DNA of 64,000 nt from Siphlonurus alternatus (taxonomy: Eukaryota; Arthropoda; Insecta; Ephemeroptera; Siphlonuridae). Every line of letters starts with the position of its first letter. Position 1 is the first letter of the stretch. The notes under the pieces are model-generated. The model searched no databases and was not told where the DNA came from. It worked only from the letters and a program-made list of their open reading frames with translations. Shown here in pieces: positions 24,671 to 44,475 of the stretch. Location: contig OX463787.1 of the NCBI GenBank assembly GCA_949825025.1, positions 17,667,707 to 17,731,706 on the forward strand, given 5' to 3'. The position numbers were made by a program, and so were the translations under genes.

Positions 24671-24993
24671 TAATGGAGTATCGTCCTCAATTTTTTTTAT
24701 TGCAGAAATGGATAGAGCGTGCAAAGTTATGCTACCCTGATTTTTTTCAGATTTTTTTGAGCCCGGAAACTATTTTTAAAAAATTATTGAAAGTTCTTTT
24801 TGTGACGTCACGAGACGCCGCTCCTTAAGAAAAAGATAGGACTTGACGCCGCGTGACGTCACAAATAGAACTTTCAATAATTTTTTAAAAATACTTCCCG
24901 GGCTCTAAAAAATCGGAAAAAAATCAGGGTAGCATAACTTTTCACCCTCTATCCATTTCTGCAATAAAAAAAATTGAGGACAATACTCCATTA
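24671..24993. mobile_element. TA-flanked foldback MITE family A, copy 1
   Basis: TA precedes ATGGAGTATCGTCCTCAA and follows its complement. Arms of about 150 bp meet near 'tgacgtcacgagacgcc'. It begins only 67 bp after the TPR gene 1 stop, so it may lie in the transcript if polyadenylation is not at 24610. Other copies: 27065, 28774, 32220, 43507, 55099. Confidence 0.85.
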
Positions 24994-25235
24994 TAATTTA
25001 CATTATTTTTTTATGTTATTTGAGTACATCTGAAGCAAGTGGAGTATGCACAAGAATCGAGTGCTGTGGAGGGCAATTTGTAGACAGCATCTTGGTAATA
25101 ATGCTGCTGGCTTACCCCGTAAAGGTATATAGCGTCATGTTATGCATGTATGTAATTATTAATTAATGTAATAATATTTTATTCAATTAAGAACACCTAC
25201 TCGGTGATTGATAACATGAATAACATCATCCATTA

Positions 25236-25322
25236 ATTTACCGACCATCCTTACTGAGGTTTTCTTGGTTTCCTCAGTCACATCCAGGTTAATGCTGTGA
25301 TTTATTGTTATAAGCCATAGGC
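25236..25322 (+). repeat. Fragment of the SINE central domain
   Basis: Contains 'ccgaccatccttactgagg', 'tttcctcagtcac' and 'ataagccatagg', matching 7266-7370 in the split tRNA-headed SINE. No head and no clear tail are present. Confidence 0.6.
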
Positions 25323-25326
25323 ACCC

Positions 25327-25396
25327 ATTGATTAGGATTTTGTGGGTCCGTTATAAACCTGCAGGTTTATAACGGACCCACAAAATCCTAATCAAT
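25327..25396. repeat. 70-bp perfect palindrome without spacer
   Basis: The two 35-bp arms, from ATTGATTAGG to ...AAACCTG and back, are exact complements centred on CTGCAG. There is no loop. No relative was noticed elsewhere in the window. Confidence 0.9.
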
Positions 25397-25437
25397 CACT
25401 TAATTGTAATCAGTACCCTAGCTACAACAGGGTTCAT

Positions 25438-25475
<38 letters not shown>
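25438..25475. repeat. (GA)n microsatellite
   Basis: Short GA dinucleotide run between the two TPR genes. Confidence 0.95.
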
Positions 25476-25477
<2 letters not shown>

Positions 25478-25739
25478 TCATTCATATCAGTTATATAGTT
25501 TTCTTATACTGAATAAATGAAGGACGAATCATTAACAGCTAATGATCATTAACTGCAAATTAAATTACGAGATCAATTAAGCATGCAGTTTCAATGCTGG
25601 GGTACTTAAATTAATTTATAATATTTTTTTCTAATTTTGATGCATTTGTTGACATTGCAGTAGTGATAGAGAATTTTGAGCACCAAGGGAGATGCAGAAT
25701 TAAATTAAAGGCATTAGAGATGATAGGATATTGCATGGA

Positions 25740-25960
25740 CTGTATTTTTTTTTTAATCAAACCCTATATAACTGGGTACTTCTACTTACTAATTACTCAT
25801 TAAGTTTAAAACCCCGAACCTTCCGAAACCCTAACTTAGCGTTTCGCGGGCTCTTCTGGAACAAGGGCAGCCACGGCCTTGCAATCCATCTCGGCATTTG
25901 CCTGCGACTGAGGCAAACGTGGAAACCTCAGCCAGGATGGACGTATGCTACAGCTTTTGA
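25740..25960 (-). repeat. SINE fragment with type 1 tail (reverse strand)
   Basis: Reverse complement of the 3' half of the 5S-headed SINE at 30.4-30.9 kb: poly-T, then 'aatcaaaccctat', 'cgaaccttccgaaaccc' and 'tgcctgcgactgaggcaaac'. It is 5'-truncated. The open frame across it is accidental. Confidence 0.8.
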
Positions 25961-26454
25961 TCTGTATTTACCTATATATAAAGAGCATCTCTTTTCGGTA
26001 GTTATTGGCAGGTGTATATCAGATGTGTTTATCAAAAGACCGTAAAAAACATTTAGAAATATTTTTAATGTTAAATAAAGAATAATTATTTTTAAATAAA
26101 ATTAAAAAAATAAAATATTATATTTAAAAAAAGTTAAAACATAATTTAATTTTTTTAATGAAATTAATACAAAACAGCAATAAATTATTGATAAAATATA
26201 ACATTAATTAAATAAAATATACTACAAATAAAATTGACTGTCTTATACTCCGTTTATAATGAATTAGTTTCAAATGTTATGGAAGCAATGTTGGCTAATG
26301 TAAAAGCAACTATTATTTATATAAATGAAGAGTGAATTAAAATGTAAATTAAATTAAAACAATATATTACCACATTAAAATTAGAACTGATCAAATTGAA
26401 ATTTTAATTTTACACAAAAATTATTGGCAATAATTTAGAAGCGACAAATTTCTT

Positions 26455-26525
26455 ACTGATATCTCAGAGGTGATAAGGCGTTTCATTGATAAGAAGATTG
26501 ACTCGAACAGCTGATTGATAAGTCG
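26455..26525 (+). promoter_or_regulatory. Candidate GATA-site cluster upstream of TPR gene 2
   Basis: Three TGATAAG motifs and a TGATAT lie within about 70 bp, about 2 kb upstream of the ATG. The sequence 'gggcacag|gtaattt' at about 26560 could be the donor of a 5' UTR exon, joining the acceptor at 28476-28477. Both proposals are inference. Confidence 0.35.
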
Positions 26526-27064
26526 GCCACGTTTCTTATACTTTACGGTGTTGGGCACAGGTAATTTATATTTAATTATATTTATCACAGATATAGCGAA
26601 TACAGGTAATTATATACTGATCAAACAATATTACAGTGAATGGACTGCATGCTCAGCAATGTTTTTCATTTGCCCCCATGAGCTCTTTTTATTATTTTGA
26701 CTTGTTATACATTGTGATATACTGTATGTATATGTTGGTGCCCATGAAAGAGATGATAAAATAATTTAAAATATGTTTATACTATCGGATTCAAAAAGTT
26801 TTATGTATACTTCTGAATAGCATAAAAGTCCCATAAGGAGAGGGGCACACCTTTTTGGTTCTGATAGTAGTTAGGAACACAAGTTACAAATTGTAGACCA
26901 TTCATAGTTTTTTCAGAGGTACAGTGTGCTCATTTGAAAGATTTACATCAATGATTGAACTGGCAGTAGGGTCATTATAAAATGTATCAGAAGTTATGAA
27001 AGGTACCATAGCAGTGGTGATGAGGATAAGAGAAGGCATGGTCTTTTAACTGTTTTCTGTAACA

Positions 27065-27386
27065 ATGGAGTATCGACCTCAATTTTTTTTATTGCAGAAA
27101 TGGATAAAGCGTGCAAAGTTATGCTACCCTGATTTTTCCACACTTTTTAAGAGTCCGGGAACTATTTTTTAAAAAAAATATTTAAAGCCCTTTTTGTGAC
27201 GTCACGTGGCGGCAAGTCCTATCTTTTTCTTAAGGAGCGGCGTCTCGTGACGTCACAAAAAGGACTTTCAATAATTTTTTAAAAATAGTTTTCGGGCTCT
27301 AAAAAATCTGAAAAAAAAATCAGGGTAGCATAACTTTGCACGCTCTATCCATTTCTGCAATAAAAAAATTTAGGTCGATACTCCAT
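27065..27386. mobile_element. Foldback MITE family A, copy 2
   Basis: ATGGAGTATCGACCTCAA and its complement bound arms of about 150 bp. The centre carries GTGACGTCACG twice in inverted order. Non-coding. Confidence 0.85.
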
Positions 27387-27975
27387 TACATTAATGAAAA
27401 ATTAAATTAAGAATAAGAAACTATATATTTTTACCGACAGGATTGCATAGAGTGTCGATACACAGGCCTTATGAGTGACGTCATAAAAGACGTTAGGCAT
27501 GAAAATATGAGTGATAAAAACAGGCATATTGCTGACCTTCACTTCTCAAATTCAATACACATTGTTGCTGATACCATGTAATCAAATAAGCATTTTATAC
27601 GATCCCTTTGTACCATATATGCTTGTACTGATGGTTAGATCATATTATATATTTATTATCAAGCTATATTTAATTTATTATAACTTATATTCGGTTATCG
27701 CACTTTACTACATTGGCAAAACAATTGATTTTTTTTCACGATTTGATTTGTGTTTAAATTTAATTTACATAATTAAATTTACATAGTTTAAATTTAAGTT
27801 TAAATTTATTTATTACAATTTTGAAGTAAAACAAGAAAGAAATACATATGAAACATTTTTAACAAATTAAGTAATAAATATATATTACGTTTCATTCTTA
27901 AATAATTAATATACATTTATTTAACAAATTTTAGACAATAATAAAAATTAAAATAATAATTTAACACTGATATTG

Positions 27976-28006
<31 letters not shown>

Positions 28007-28504
28007 GAATAAGCCGAAAACGTAAAATAAAATTATTCTCTCATTCCTCAAATTCAATACACATCAATGCCGAAACAAATAAATAAATAGGCATTTTATA
28101 CCGTTTCTTCAGTATACCATATATTATTTTTATCATAATATTATTAATATATGCTTCTATTCATGGTTATTTTATTTCCAATTATAGTAGCTGCACTTAT
28201 TTATTTTAGATTTTACTTATTCGTCTTTTCAGAATCAAGCAGACAAATCAATGACTTGTAAATTTCATTTACTTCATATGTTAAAACGTGTAAAATTATT
28301 TATTTTCATATTAAATTAAAAATAAATTCTTATTATGAATTAACTTATTATTAAATTTTCATTGCTATTGAAAAATTATATTTTTGTTCATTAAGTAATT
28401 AATAAAGAAATATTTAAATTTATTTAACAATTAATAAAATAATTGTATTTTAATAGTTTACAATTTTTAATTTTTAGGATAAGAACGTATAATACTACCG
28501 AAAG

Positions 28505-29495
28505 ATGGCCCCAAAATTAAAGGTAAATTATTAAATTATTGAGAATTAATGAAATTTTTTTACTTCATGTGCTTATATAATTACAGATATGGTGTCAGCT
28601 GATATTAACTACATTTCTGCTTGCAAGATCAGATGCTGTAGAAACTAAGGTAATTAATGTTAGTAATTAAAACAAAGGATTGTTGTCATTTCTGTCGAAT
28701 TAAATCAGTAGATACGAAAAATTTACAGAAGAGATATAAATAATATATTACATTTAATAAATAATATAATATTAATGGATTCTCGACCTGAATTTTTTTA
28801 TTGCAGAAATGTATAGAGCGTGATTTTTTTAGATTTTTTAGAGCCCGGGAACTATTTTTAAAAAATTATTGAAAGTCCTTTTTGTGACGTCACGGGGCGG
28901 CAAGTCCTCTATCTTTTACTTAAGGAGCGGCGTCTCGTGACGTCACAAAAAAACTTTCAATAATATTTTAAAAATAGTTCCCTGGCTCTAAAAAATCTGA
29001 AAAAAAATCAGAGTAACATAACTTTACACGCTCTATCCATTTCTGCAATAAAAAAACTGAGGTTGATACTCCTTTAGGAAGATGAAAACTGAACCAGCTC
29101 TCAAAAAAATACCACCGAAACGTTTATTTTTTGCGCTGAGATTTATAACAAAATTTTATTTAATTTGTTCATTTCAGACAACGTGCGGGGCTTTATCCTA
29201 CTTCGGAGTGATGAAAGGACCAACCAAATTGTGAGTTTGTTTGACTAGCAGGTCAAATTCCTATGTGACAGTTCACAAAACCCTCCATTGAGGTCCTCAT
29301 GCATGCAGTAGGACTTACCAGTTTTATTGTAAAACGAGAGAAAGTAAAATTAGATATTCTAAAAATATTAATATTGGTTCATATTTTTGTCAAGATGGTA
29401 TCACTACTAGCATTATACATTACATTATTTTACAGTATAAATTGGAGTCCATTGATAAATGATCGTATTTTAAACTATAGGTTTAAAATTTAGTG

Positions 29496-29529
<34 letters not shown>

Positions 29530-29727
29530 GCAGAGAGTGGGCAAGTCAGCTAATTTTTCGGTGTTTCCACCCGCTATATACCAAATCTATGTAAAAAAAA
29601 AACGTTAATCCGATTTTTCACTAAGAGTAAGATTTTTCAGGGAAAATTCCTTTACGGAACTTTGGTCCAAACTGAAAAATACATAGATAATTCAAGATTT
29701 AGATTTTTTACTTGATTTATAACCGAG

Positions 29728-29774
<47 letters not shown>

Positions 29775-31758
29775 ACTGCTTCATTTTCAAGTGCAAGATG
29801 GAGATGGAACTTAGCGACAAACAGTTAATTGCGCAGCGCAAGCGCACTCACTTGAAGCCTCTATTATAGCAAAGTTAAAAACAGTAATGACTAATGAGCA
29901 ACATGCATGCATGATTCTTTTACTGCAAATATATATATATATATATATATATTTGGATACAGGACTTTGAGTTATGAATTGTCAATTTTTTCCAGCTTTT
30001 AATTCTTTAATCCTTAAAATCGTAATTCAAAAAGCTGTGACGTCATAGTCATATAAATATTTAACACGCAAGCATAGGAAAAAAATTTACATGAATATGA
30101 CGTCACAATTTGATTGATACAGTGTTAAAAAATATTGCAATACAAAACTTGAGGCCTTTATGAAAATATACTGTCATTATTTTCTACTCGCAGGGACGCC
30201 GAGGCGATAGAGTTGATCAAGAGCATGAGCGATGACACCTTGTCTGCGATGATCAGGAAGGCCCAGGAGCTGGTGAACAAGAAGGAATACAACGAGGCGC
30301 TGGTGGCGTACGAGGAACTCACCGAAGTGATGAGGTAATAATAATAATTTGGGGGGATGGTCATCGGTGCATATACATATAATATACATAATAATATAAT
30401 ATACATATATGCAAGAAATAGTTAAAATTTTATTACTTTTAAAATGGGTGTGTGGCGCAGTGCATGTGATAGACCGGGTCTCGTCAGATCACCGAAGTCA
30501 AGCAATGTCAAGCATGGTTATAGTTGGGTGGGTGACCATTTTCAACAAAAAACACGTTTCCCACCCAGGGGTGAATCGTTGCACTTTTTCAATGTATGTG
30601 GTTCCCCTGGCTTTGGACCATTTCACTTCCGATTCATTGACAAAAGATGTAACGTCCATTCTGGCTGAGGTTTCCACGTTTCCCTCATTGTCAGTCGCAG
30701 GCAAATGCCAGGATAATGGATTGCAAGACCGTGGCCGCCCCCATTCCGGAAGAGCCCGCGAAACGCTAAGTAAGGGTTTCGGAAGGTTCGGGGTTTCAAA
30801 CTAGTAATTTAAAAGTAATTAAAAGTAATTAGTAAAAGTAATTAGTAAGTAAAAGTACCCAGTTAGGGTTTGATTAAAAAAAAAAATGTGTAACACATGA
30901 GCCCCTTTTTCCAGGTACAAGCTTGGTCTGGATGACATCGACACCATCACGGGGATGAAGCAGAAAATCGAGGTACTCCGTAGCTTGGGGAAGAACCACG
31001 AGGCTTTGTACGACATGGACATCGTATTGAGAATCGAGAGTGAGAGGCTGGGGTCAATGAACTCTGCAGTCCTTCAAACAAGACACAACAGAGCCATTTT
31101 GTTGATGGACATGAATAGAAAACAAGAGGCGATACTTGAGTTTGATTTGGTGCTTACCAATGTTAAAGAAAGTTTAGGAAACGACAATCCTACAACTTTG
31201 AAATTAATGTATAATAAAGCCGTTGTTTTAGACAGAATGGAAAGGTATCCTGAATCCTTGAAGGAATTTGAAGATTTGGTTGTTTTAATGAAGGAAAAGT
31301 ATGGAGTGGATAATAAAGATACTATTTCAATTATGAAACAGAAGATTGGAGTTTTGAAAAGATTAGGTAGAGATGAGGAATGCTTAGAAGAATTGGAGGT
31401 TATATTAAAAGTTGAAAGGGAGAAAAACGGGGAGGATCATTTTGATACTCTGACTTCGCACCTGAGGAAGGCGGAGTTGCTAGACGGAATGAAGAGATAC
31501 GGTGAGGCCTTGCAAGAATACGACCTCGTCCTTACGTTAGCCGAGGATAAGATGGAGAAGGACAGTTCTCCAGTCCTGGGAATCAAGCACAAGAAGGCCG
31601 CAATGTTGGCAGGACTGGGCAGGTTTGACGAAGCCTTGGCGTTATACGAGGAGGTTTTGACCTTGAGAGAGGTCAAGTTGGGTCAAGGTCATGAAGACAC
31701 CGAGAAGGTCAAGAAGGACAGGGATGAGCTGTTGGTGAGGATGGGCAAGGCAAAGTAG
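28505..31758 (+). CDS. Secreted TPR (kinesin-light-chain-like) repeat protein, paralogue 2
   Basis: Five exons (28505-28522, 28587-28649, 29178-29230, 30194-30334, 30915-31758) join in frame to 372 aa. The signal peptide MAPKLKIWCQLILTTFLLARSDA (23 residues) is split across exons 1-2: basic start, hydrophobic LILTTFLLA, then SDA. Seven TPR-like repeats of about 42 residues start near residue 59 (KAQELVNKKEYNEALVAYEEL) and run to the end. Repeat consensus and exon plan (short signal exons, then one large repeat exon with similar phase) match the gene at 21.5 kb, indicating tandem duplication. Here repeat 1 is split by an extra intron that contains a SINE. No catalytic residues are seen; a secreted protein-binding scaffold is the cautious reading. 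Polyadenylation could use AATAAA motifs near 31903 or 32055. As in paralogue 1, the central repeats (about 31.14-31.44 kb) are more AT-rich than the flanks. Confidence 0.85.
28774..29075. mobile_element. Foldback MITE family A, copy 3
   Basis: In intron 2 of TPR gene 2. Degraded left end ATGGATTCTCGACCTGAA, small internal deletion after 'tatagagcgtg', inverted arms around 'gtgacgtcacggggcgg'. Confidence 0.8.
29498..29526. repeat. (GA)n microsatellite
   Basis: Short GA run in intron 3 of TPR gene 2, beside a family C element. Confidence 0.95.
29543..29872. mobile_element. Foldback-ended element family C, copy 2
   Basis: Reverse-orientation relative of 6237-6518 and 54456-54745, with shared 'ggaactttggtccaaactg' and 'ttataaccgagaaaag'. 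It contains an expanded poly-A run (29734-29773). Ends: GTCAGCT near 29545 and 'cttgaagcctc' at about 29862-29872. Confidence 0.75.
29950..30160. repeat. Palindromic 'TGACGTCA' interspersed repeat, copy 1
   Basis: Shares 'gctgtgacgtcatagtcat', 'tgttaaatatt/tatttaacacgcaagc' and 'atgacgtcacaatt' motifs with about 43245-43440 and 50885-51165. Partly inverted internally; non-coding; class unknown. Confidence 0.5.
30440..30886 (+). repeat. 5S rRNA-derived SINE with type 1 tail
   Basis: The first about 100 bp resemble 5S rRNA: 'agatcaccgaagtcaagca' (box A region) and 'ttgggtgggtgacc' (box C region) stand in the right order and spacing for the internal Pol III promoter. A central domain follows ('ggctgaggtttcc', 'ggccgcccccattccgg'), then a tail with 'gtttcggaaggttcgggg', short 'aaaagtaattagt' repeats and poly-A at about 30876-30886. 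It lies in intron 4 of TPR gene 2, ending under 30 bp before exon 5. Such 5S-headed SINEs are called SINE3. Confidence 0.85.
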
Positions 31759-32219
31759 TTTGTTTGTTTAATTAATGGGGGGTGTTTAGCAGCTTTGCAA
31801 TTTTTAGTACAGAATAAGAATCGTCCAATTCATGAAGTTAAATTTTAAACCTGGCTTAAGTTTATTTTAAAATAATTTTAATTATACCAAAATCAAAATG
31901 AATAAATAAGATACTAAAATTTGTAACCGTTACGGTGTTTTACTGCAAATTTAATACCCCTTGTTAAATGTATTATATTAGGGAGCATAGCACTCATGTG
32001 ATAATGCATGTGTTATAAACACAAATAATTGTTTCTATTGTATGTTGGGATTTAATAAATAAAGATGTTTTTAAATAATGTGTTCTTAATATTGACCCCA
32101 TGTGTCTTTATTGACAAAATAAATAAGCGAACTTAATTTTAACTTCGAAACAATTTACCTTAAAATACAATGATCAGCTGCACTTATGATATTTTCCAGA
32201 TATCGAGCTACGATTTATA

Positions 32220-32536
32220 ATGGAGTACTGACCTCAATTTTTTTTATTGCAGAAATGGATAGAGGGTGCAAAGTTATGCTACTCTGATTTTTTTCAGATT
32301 TTTTAGAGCCCAGCAACTACTTTTTAAAAATTATTGAAAGTGCAGAAAAAGTGCCGCCTCTCTTAATAAAAGATAGGACCCAAAAGGGACGTGGATTCTA
32401 ACCCGACCTCGCCTAAACTTTTTAGCAATACTTCCCGGTCCCTAAAAATCTGAAAAAAAATCAGAGTAACATAAGTAACATAACTTTTCATCCTCTATCC
32501 ATTTCTGCTATAAAAAAATTTGAGGTCAGTACTCCA
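32220..32536. mobile_element. TA-flanked foldback MITE family A, copy 4
   Basis: TA lies outside both ATGGAGTACTGACCTCAA and its complement. The inner part is more diverged than in other copies, with loss of the 'gacgtcac' centre. Confidence 0.8.
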
Positions 32537-34208
32537 TTATTTAAAAAACATTCTGTTCATTTTAAGTACAAGTTTGTTTTGTTTCAATTCCCTTGAAAGC
32601 ATGCAAATATAAATAACGATTCGATTGCATTATTAATCCATGCCAAAACCACTCTTAATAGAAAAATATTAAAAAAATATATATATAAAATATGTTAATA
32701 AAGTAAAATATTATTGACATTATTGTTTAAAAAATTGTAGAATTTAACAACTTTTAATAATATATTATTATATTTTAAATTTAATAATTTTTTGAAGAAT
32801 ATTTATTGTTATTTATATTATTTTTGAAAAACATTTGTATTAAAACTAAAGTAAAATAAAATTATTTTTACATTTTAATGGGTAATTATATTATTTTAAA
32901 ATTTATGTAAAATTATTTGGGGTTACCTACAATGATTATGTGAGGACAGTACATAATCGTAAGGGTTTATAGCGAGATAATTACTATATTCCAGCAATAC
33001 AAATAAAAAAAAAAAAATTTCACATGTATGCGATAGACCAACTGGGTGTTCAATTTAAATGTGAAAAGTTTTCATTGACTGTGTGAATCTGTTATTAATT
33101 GTGATATAACTTTTGTATCTCAATATAAATACCATTAAGTTGCACGGAAAAGTTATTTACCAATAACTTTTATATTGTTACGAGTCAGTTTATAATGCGT
33201 TTTGTCTTACTATCATCATCGTAGATATACGGGTCTTTCACCATACGTCACAAAACAATATGACGTCATAATTGTGTATGCAAAACATTGTCAGTGGCAT
33301 AGCAAATACGTGTTAAAGTTGGTCTCGAAATTAATTTCTCCTGACGATTCGTATCATTTCTCGTAGAAATTTCTTTCATAAATGGTGACAAGAAGAACCA
33401 ATGCTAGTGAAAAAAAATATTTGGTGACCAAAACTGTTATGAGAAAAGAGGTGTTGTGAGTTATGTTAACACGCACAGCATAGGATTTTAGGGTTTTCTG
33501 CCTACATCCCGAAGCTCTTCGGGCGGCTTCGGGCATCTCCGTGCTACCCAAAATGTAAACATGAAATTCCTGTATAGTTTAATTTGTGCACGCTTTAACG
33601 TTTGTGTTGTGGCGTTTATCATTGTAAAGTTTGTATTATACATATTAAATTATTAATAAATTTATTAAAATTCTTTAAAATAATACTAATAAATTAATAG
33701 CTTTTAAAAAAAACTATAATACTATATTTAATTTTTTTAATTTATATATAATATAACAAATAAAATATTTTTAATTTTTTATACTTATATTTTATAATAC
33801 ATATTATATATATCGTAGTTAAAGGTTAAAAAAATAATTTACGCTGTCTTAATCTTTATTAATTTAAACCCCCTTTTTTATGTCCAAGCATGCAACAAAG
33901 CGACTTTTATTTATATAACTTTGTTTTTATTTATTATACAATATTTTCAACGTTCACTATTATAGATATGACAAGACAGCTGTGACCGCTGTTGAGGGAG
34001 TTTCGTTGGTTCCTTCATTTATAAAATCGTATTTATCATTACTATATAACTATTTTTAAAACTATAGCTAAGATAAATTGTAATACATGTTAACTATTAT
34101 TCTACTCTATTTCTATTTACAACATTACTCTTTAATATAATTTACTATTTTTTGGTTTATTTATCAAAAATGATAGCAAAATTCAGAAACTAAAAAAAAA
34201 AAAAGTAT

Positions 34209-34602
34209 TTAAGGTAGAGATAACGCTGATCAGCTGATCGACGTAATACCCTTTAATTAACATGTAAACCTTAGCAAATTGACAAAAATTCTGAAAATTT
34301 TTTGAGAGGCAGATATTAGTGCCTAAAAGCCATAAAAAAAGTTTCAAAAACATTTAACGAGCCGATTTTTTTAAATTAATTTTTTAGTTTGGCTCTCCAT
34401 GGAAAAGCCCTATGCTGAAAATTAAAAAAATTAATTAAAAAAAAATCGGCTCTTTAAATCGTTTTGAATTTTTTTCTATGGCTTTTAGGCACTAATATCT
34501 GCCTCTCAAAAAAATTTCAGAATTTTTGTCAATTTGCTAAGGTTTACATGTTAATCAAAGGAGATTACGTCGATCAGCTGTTCGGCGTTATCTCTACCTT
34601 AA
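34209..34602. mobile_element. TTAA-flanked foldback MITE (GGTAGAGATAACG group), copy 1
   Basis: TTAA at 34209-34212 and 34599-34602 bounds GGTAGAGATAACG and its complement. Long arms contain 'cgatcagctg' and 'acatgtaaaccttagcaaat'. Close relatives: 62577-63016 and, by inner sequence, 54327-55073 and 63169-63564. Confidence 0.88.
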
Positions 34603-35518
34603 TTAAATTATTGATTTGGTGCATTACACAAAAAAAACACTTTTTGGTTTTAATTTTTTTTTTTCATTTTATTGTATAATAATATTTTTTTTTAAAACTA
34701 AATACAGTAAATACATTAAGCTTCTATATCATAACAGTAAATTAATTGTAAGGTTTAATGGCGTGTGGTAATTTATAAAATAATTATTTCTTTGTATTTG
34801 TTTTGTCTGATCCCAAAAAGAATTCAGCATGATATATATTATACAGGTGAAAAATTAGTAGAGAATTTTAGAAAGGTATATACTAGGTACAACATAACAT
34901 TACACTGTAGACAATACGTTAGATATAATATAAGTGAGCAGATGAATCTTAATATAGTCAATAAGACTGGAACACTTGGCATGCTGGAATGAGTCCACTC
35001 GCTTAATTATCTGACATTGGAGTTCAAGTGAGTTGACCTCAGTTGATTTTGAGATCTCGGAATCGACCCCCTTGAACTGAAAAAGACTAGCAGAGAACTT
35101 AGAACTCCCTATCAATATGTGGTATGCAAATTCTTAAGCGGATCTGTCTGATCATGCAGTTTTAAGAAAATTGCATGAGGTAGAAGTTTAACATTGGCCT
35201 TATGGACGAAAATCAAATATGGAGATATTGTAAGGAAAAGAAAACATCCCCTTGATTTTTTTCAAACCAGAAGCGTTTTAGATCATTCTCGTAATTTTAA
35301 AATTTATTTCATTCGATTCCATGTATCAGAAATTTTCTTTGACTCGCGTAGTAACTGAGATCAATCTTTAAATCACATTTGCCTCCGCGTGTTACAATAA
35401 TAGACACATTAGCATGGCGAATGAACTATCTACTGGTATTCACGCACGCTAAGTGTCCCAGATTGACCATCCTTAATATTAATGACACAAAATGGAAATA
35501 CTAAATGCAGAGACCCTA

Positions 35519-35749
35519 GAGAGACCTCCGTGTTTTATGGCCAGAAATTTGACCAGCTTGGCCGAGCTTCAGTGTAACTGAGAGTGGCGGCGCTACTGAA
35601 TCGCAGCGGCACGGCCCGGTTCTCGCTAGGCGGGCCGGGCTATTTCAGCCAGCAAGAACCGGGCCGTGTCGAACATTTAGCAGCGCCGCCACTCTCAGAA
35701 ACAGGGAAACTCTGATCAAATTCCTGGCCATAAGACACGGAGGTCTCTG
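35519..35749. mobile_element. GC-rich foldback just downstream of the lipocalin stop
   Basis: Ends AGAGACCTCCGTGT and complement, inner arms 'gagagtggcggcgct' and 'agcgccgccactctc'. Its edge is about 18 bp beyond the lipocalin stop codon (reverse strand), so it is probably transcribed as 3' UTR hairpin RNA. Confidence 0.75.
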
Positions 35750-35766
35750 TACTATAAACGGTCACA

Positions 35767-43914
<8,148 letters not shown>

Positions 43915-44436
43915 GGTCGGAGGACACAAGAAAACTGATCTCTCCGCGACCGTGGGCCCACAATTTGCAACCGAGTACATTACATCGCAAAACAATATCA
44001 TCTGTTTTTACCTGATTTCAGGTTGAATTAGGGTATGTCTTATTACATGCTTATAAATCAGGGTATTAAGTATATACCCTTAGGAGTTTCATGCTAATTA
44101 TCAAGGTATATAAGAGAGTTTTGAAAGATGTGATTCGTGTTAGATCAAGTTTGTTTTGGACAGGATTGTACTTTGTTACGGACGCTAAACATTTTGTTTA
44201 CCTCCAAAGTCCTTGAAGAATTACATTAGCTGGTACTCTCATGTACACGATACTTGACCACGTGATGTGACGTGCATGTAAAAAGACACGTATCACTAAC
44301 TGTGTTAGGGAGAGTTAATTATTTTAATTGCGTGAATTAAATTATTGAATTTGATATGAAAATGATATTGAAAATATTAAAAAAAAAAAAAAAAAAATGT
44401 TGCACTTTTGAAATAGTAAAAAGTTACACAATATAC

Positions 44437-44475
<39 letters not shown>

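Larger units (their letters stand above)
31759..35766. other. Non-coding interval between TPR gene 2 and the lipocalin
   Basis: No credible coding exon. Contents: probable 3' UTR of TPR gene 2, a family A MITE (32220-32536), AT-rich DNA, a TTAA-family foldback (34209-34602), a repeat near 35099-35240 shared in inverted form with about 59330-59430, and a GC-rich foldback (35519-35749). A TTTATT at 35304-35309 could be the reverse-strand polyadenylation signal of the lipocalin. Confidence 0.55.

Noticed and set aside
25731..26045. 104-codon frame between the TPR genes
   Set aside because: It lies on the reverse copy of the SINE with type 1 tail.
30440..30540. A functional 5S rRNA gene
   Set aside because: Similarity covers the head with several changes, and the sequence runs into a SINE body with poly-A and no Pol III T-run terminator at the 5S end.
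33480..33545. GC-rich hairpin with cccgaagctcttcggg as an RNA gene or terminator
   Set aside because: It is a short isolated inverted repeat in eukaryotic intergenic DNA with no conserved RNA signature.
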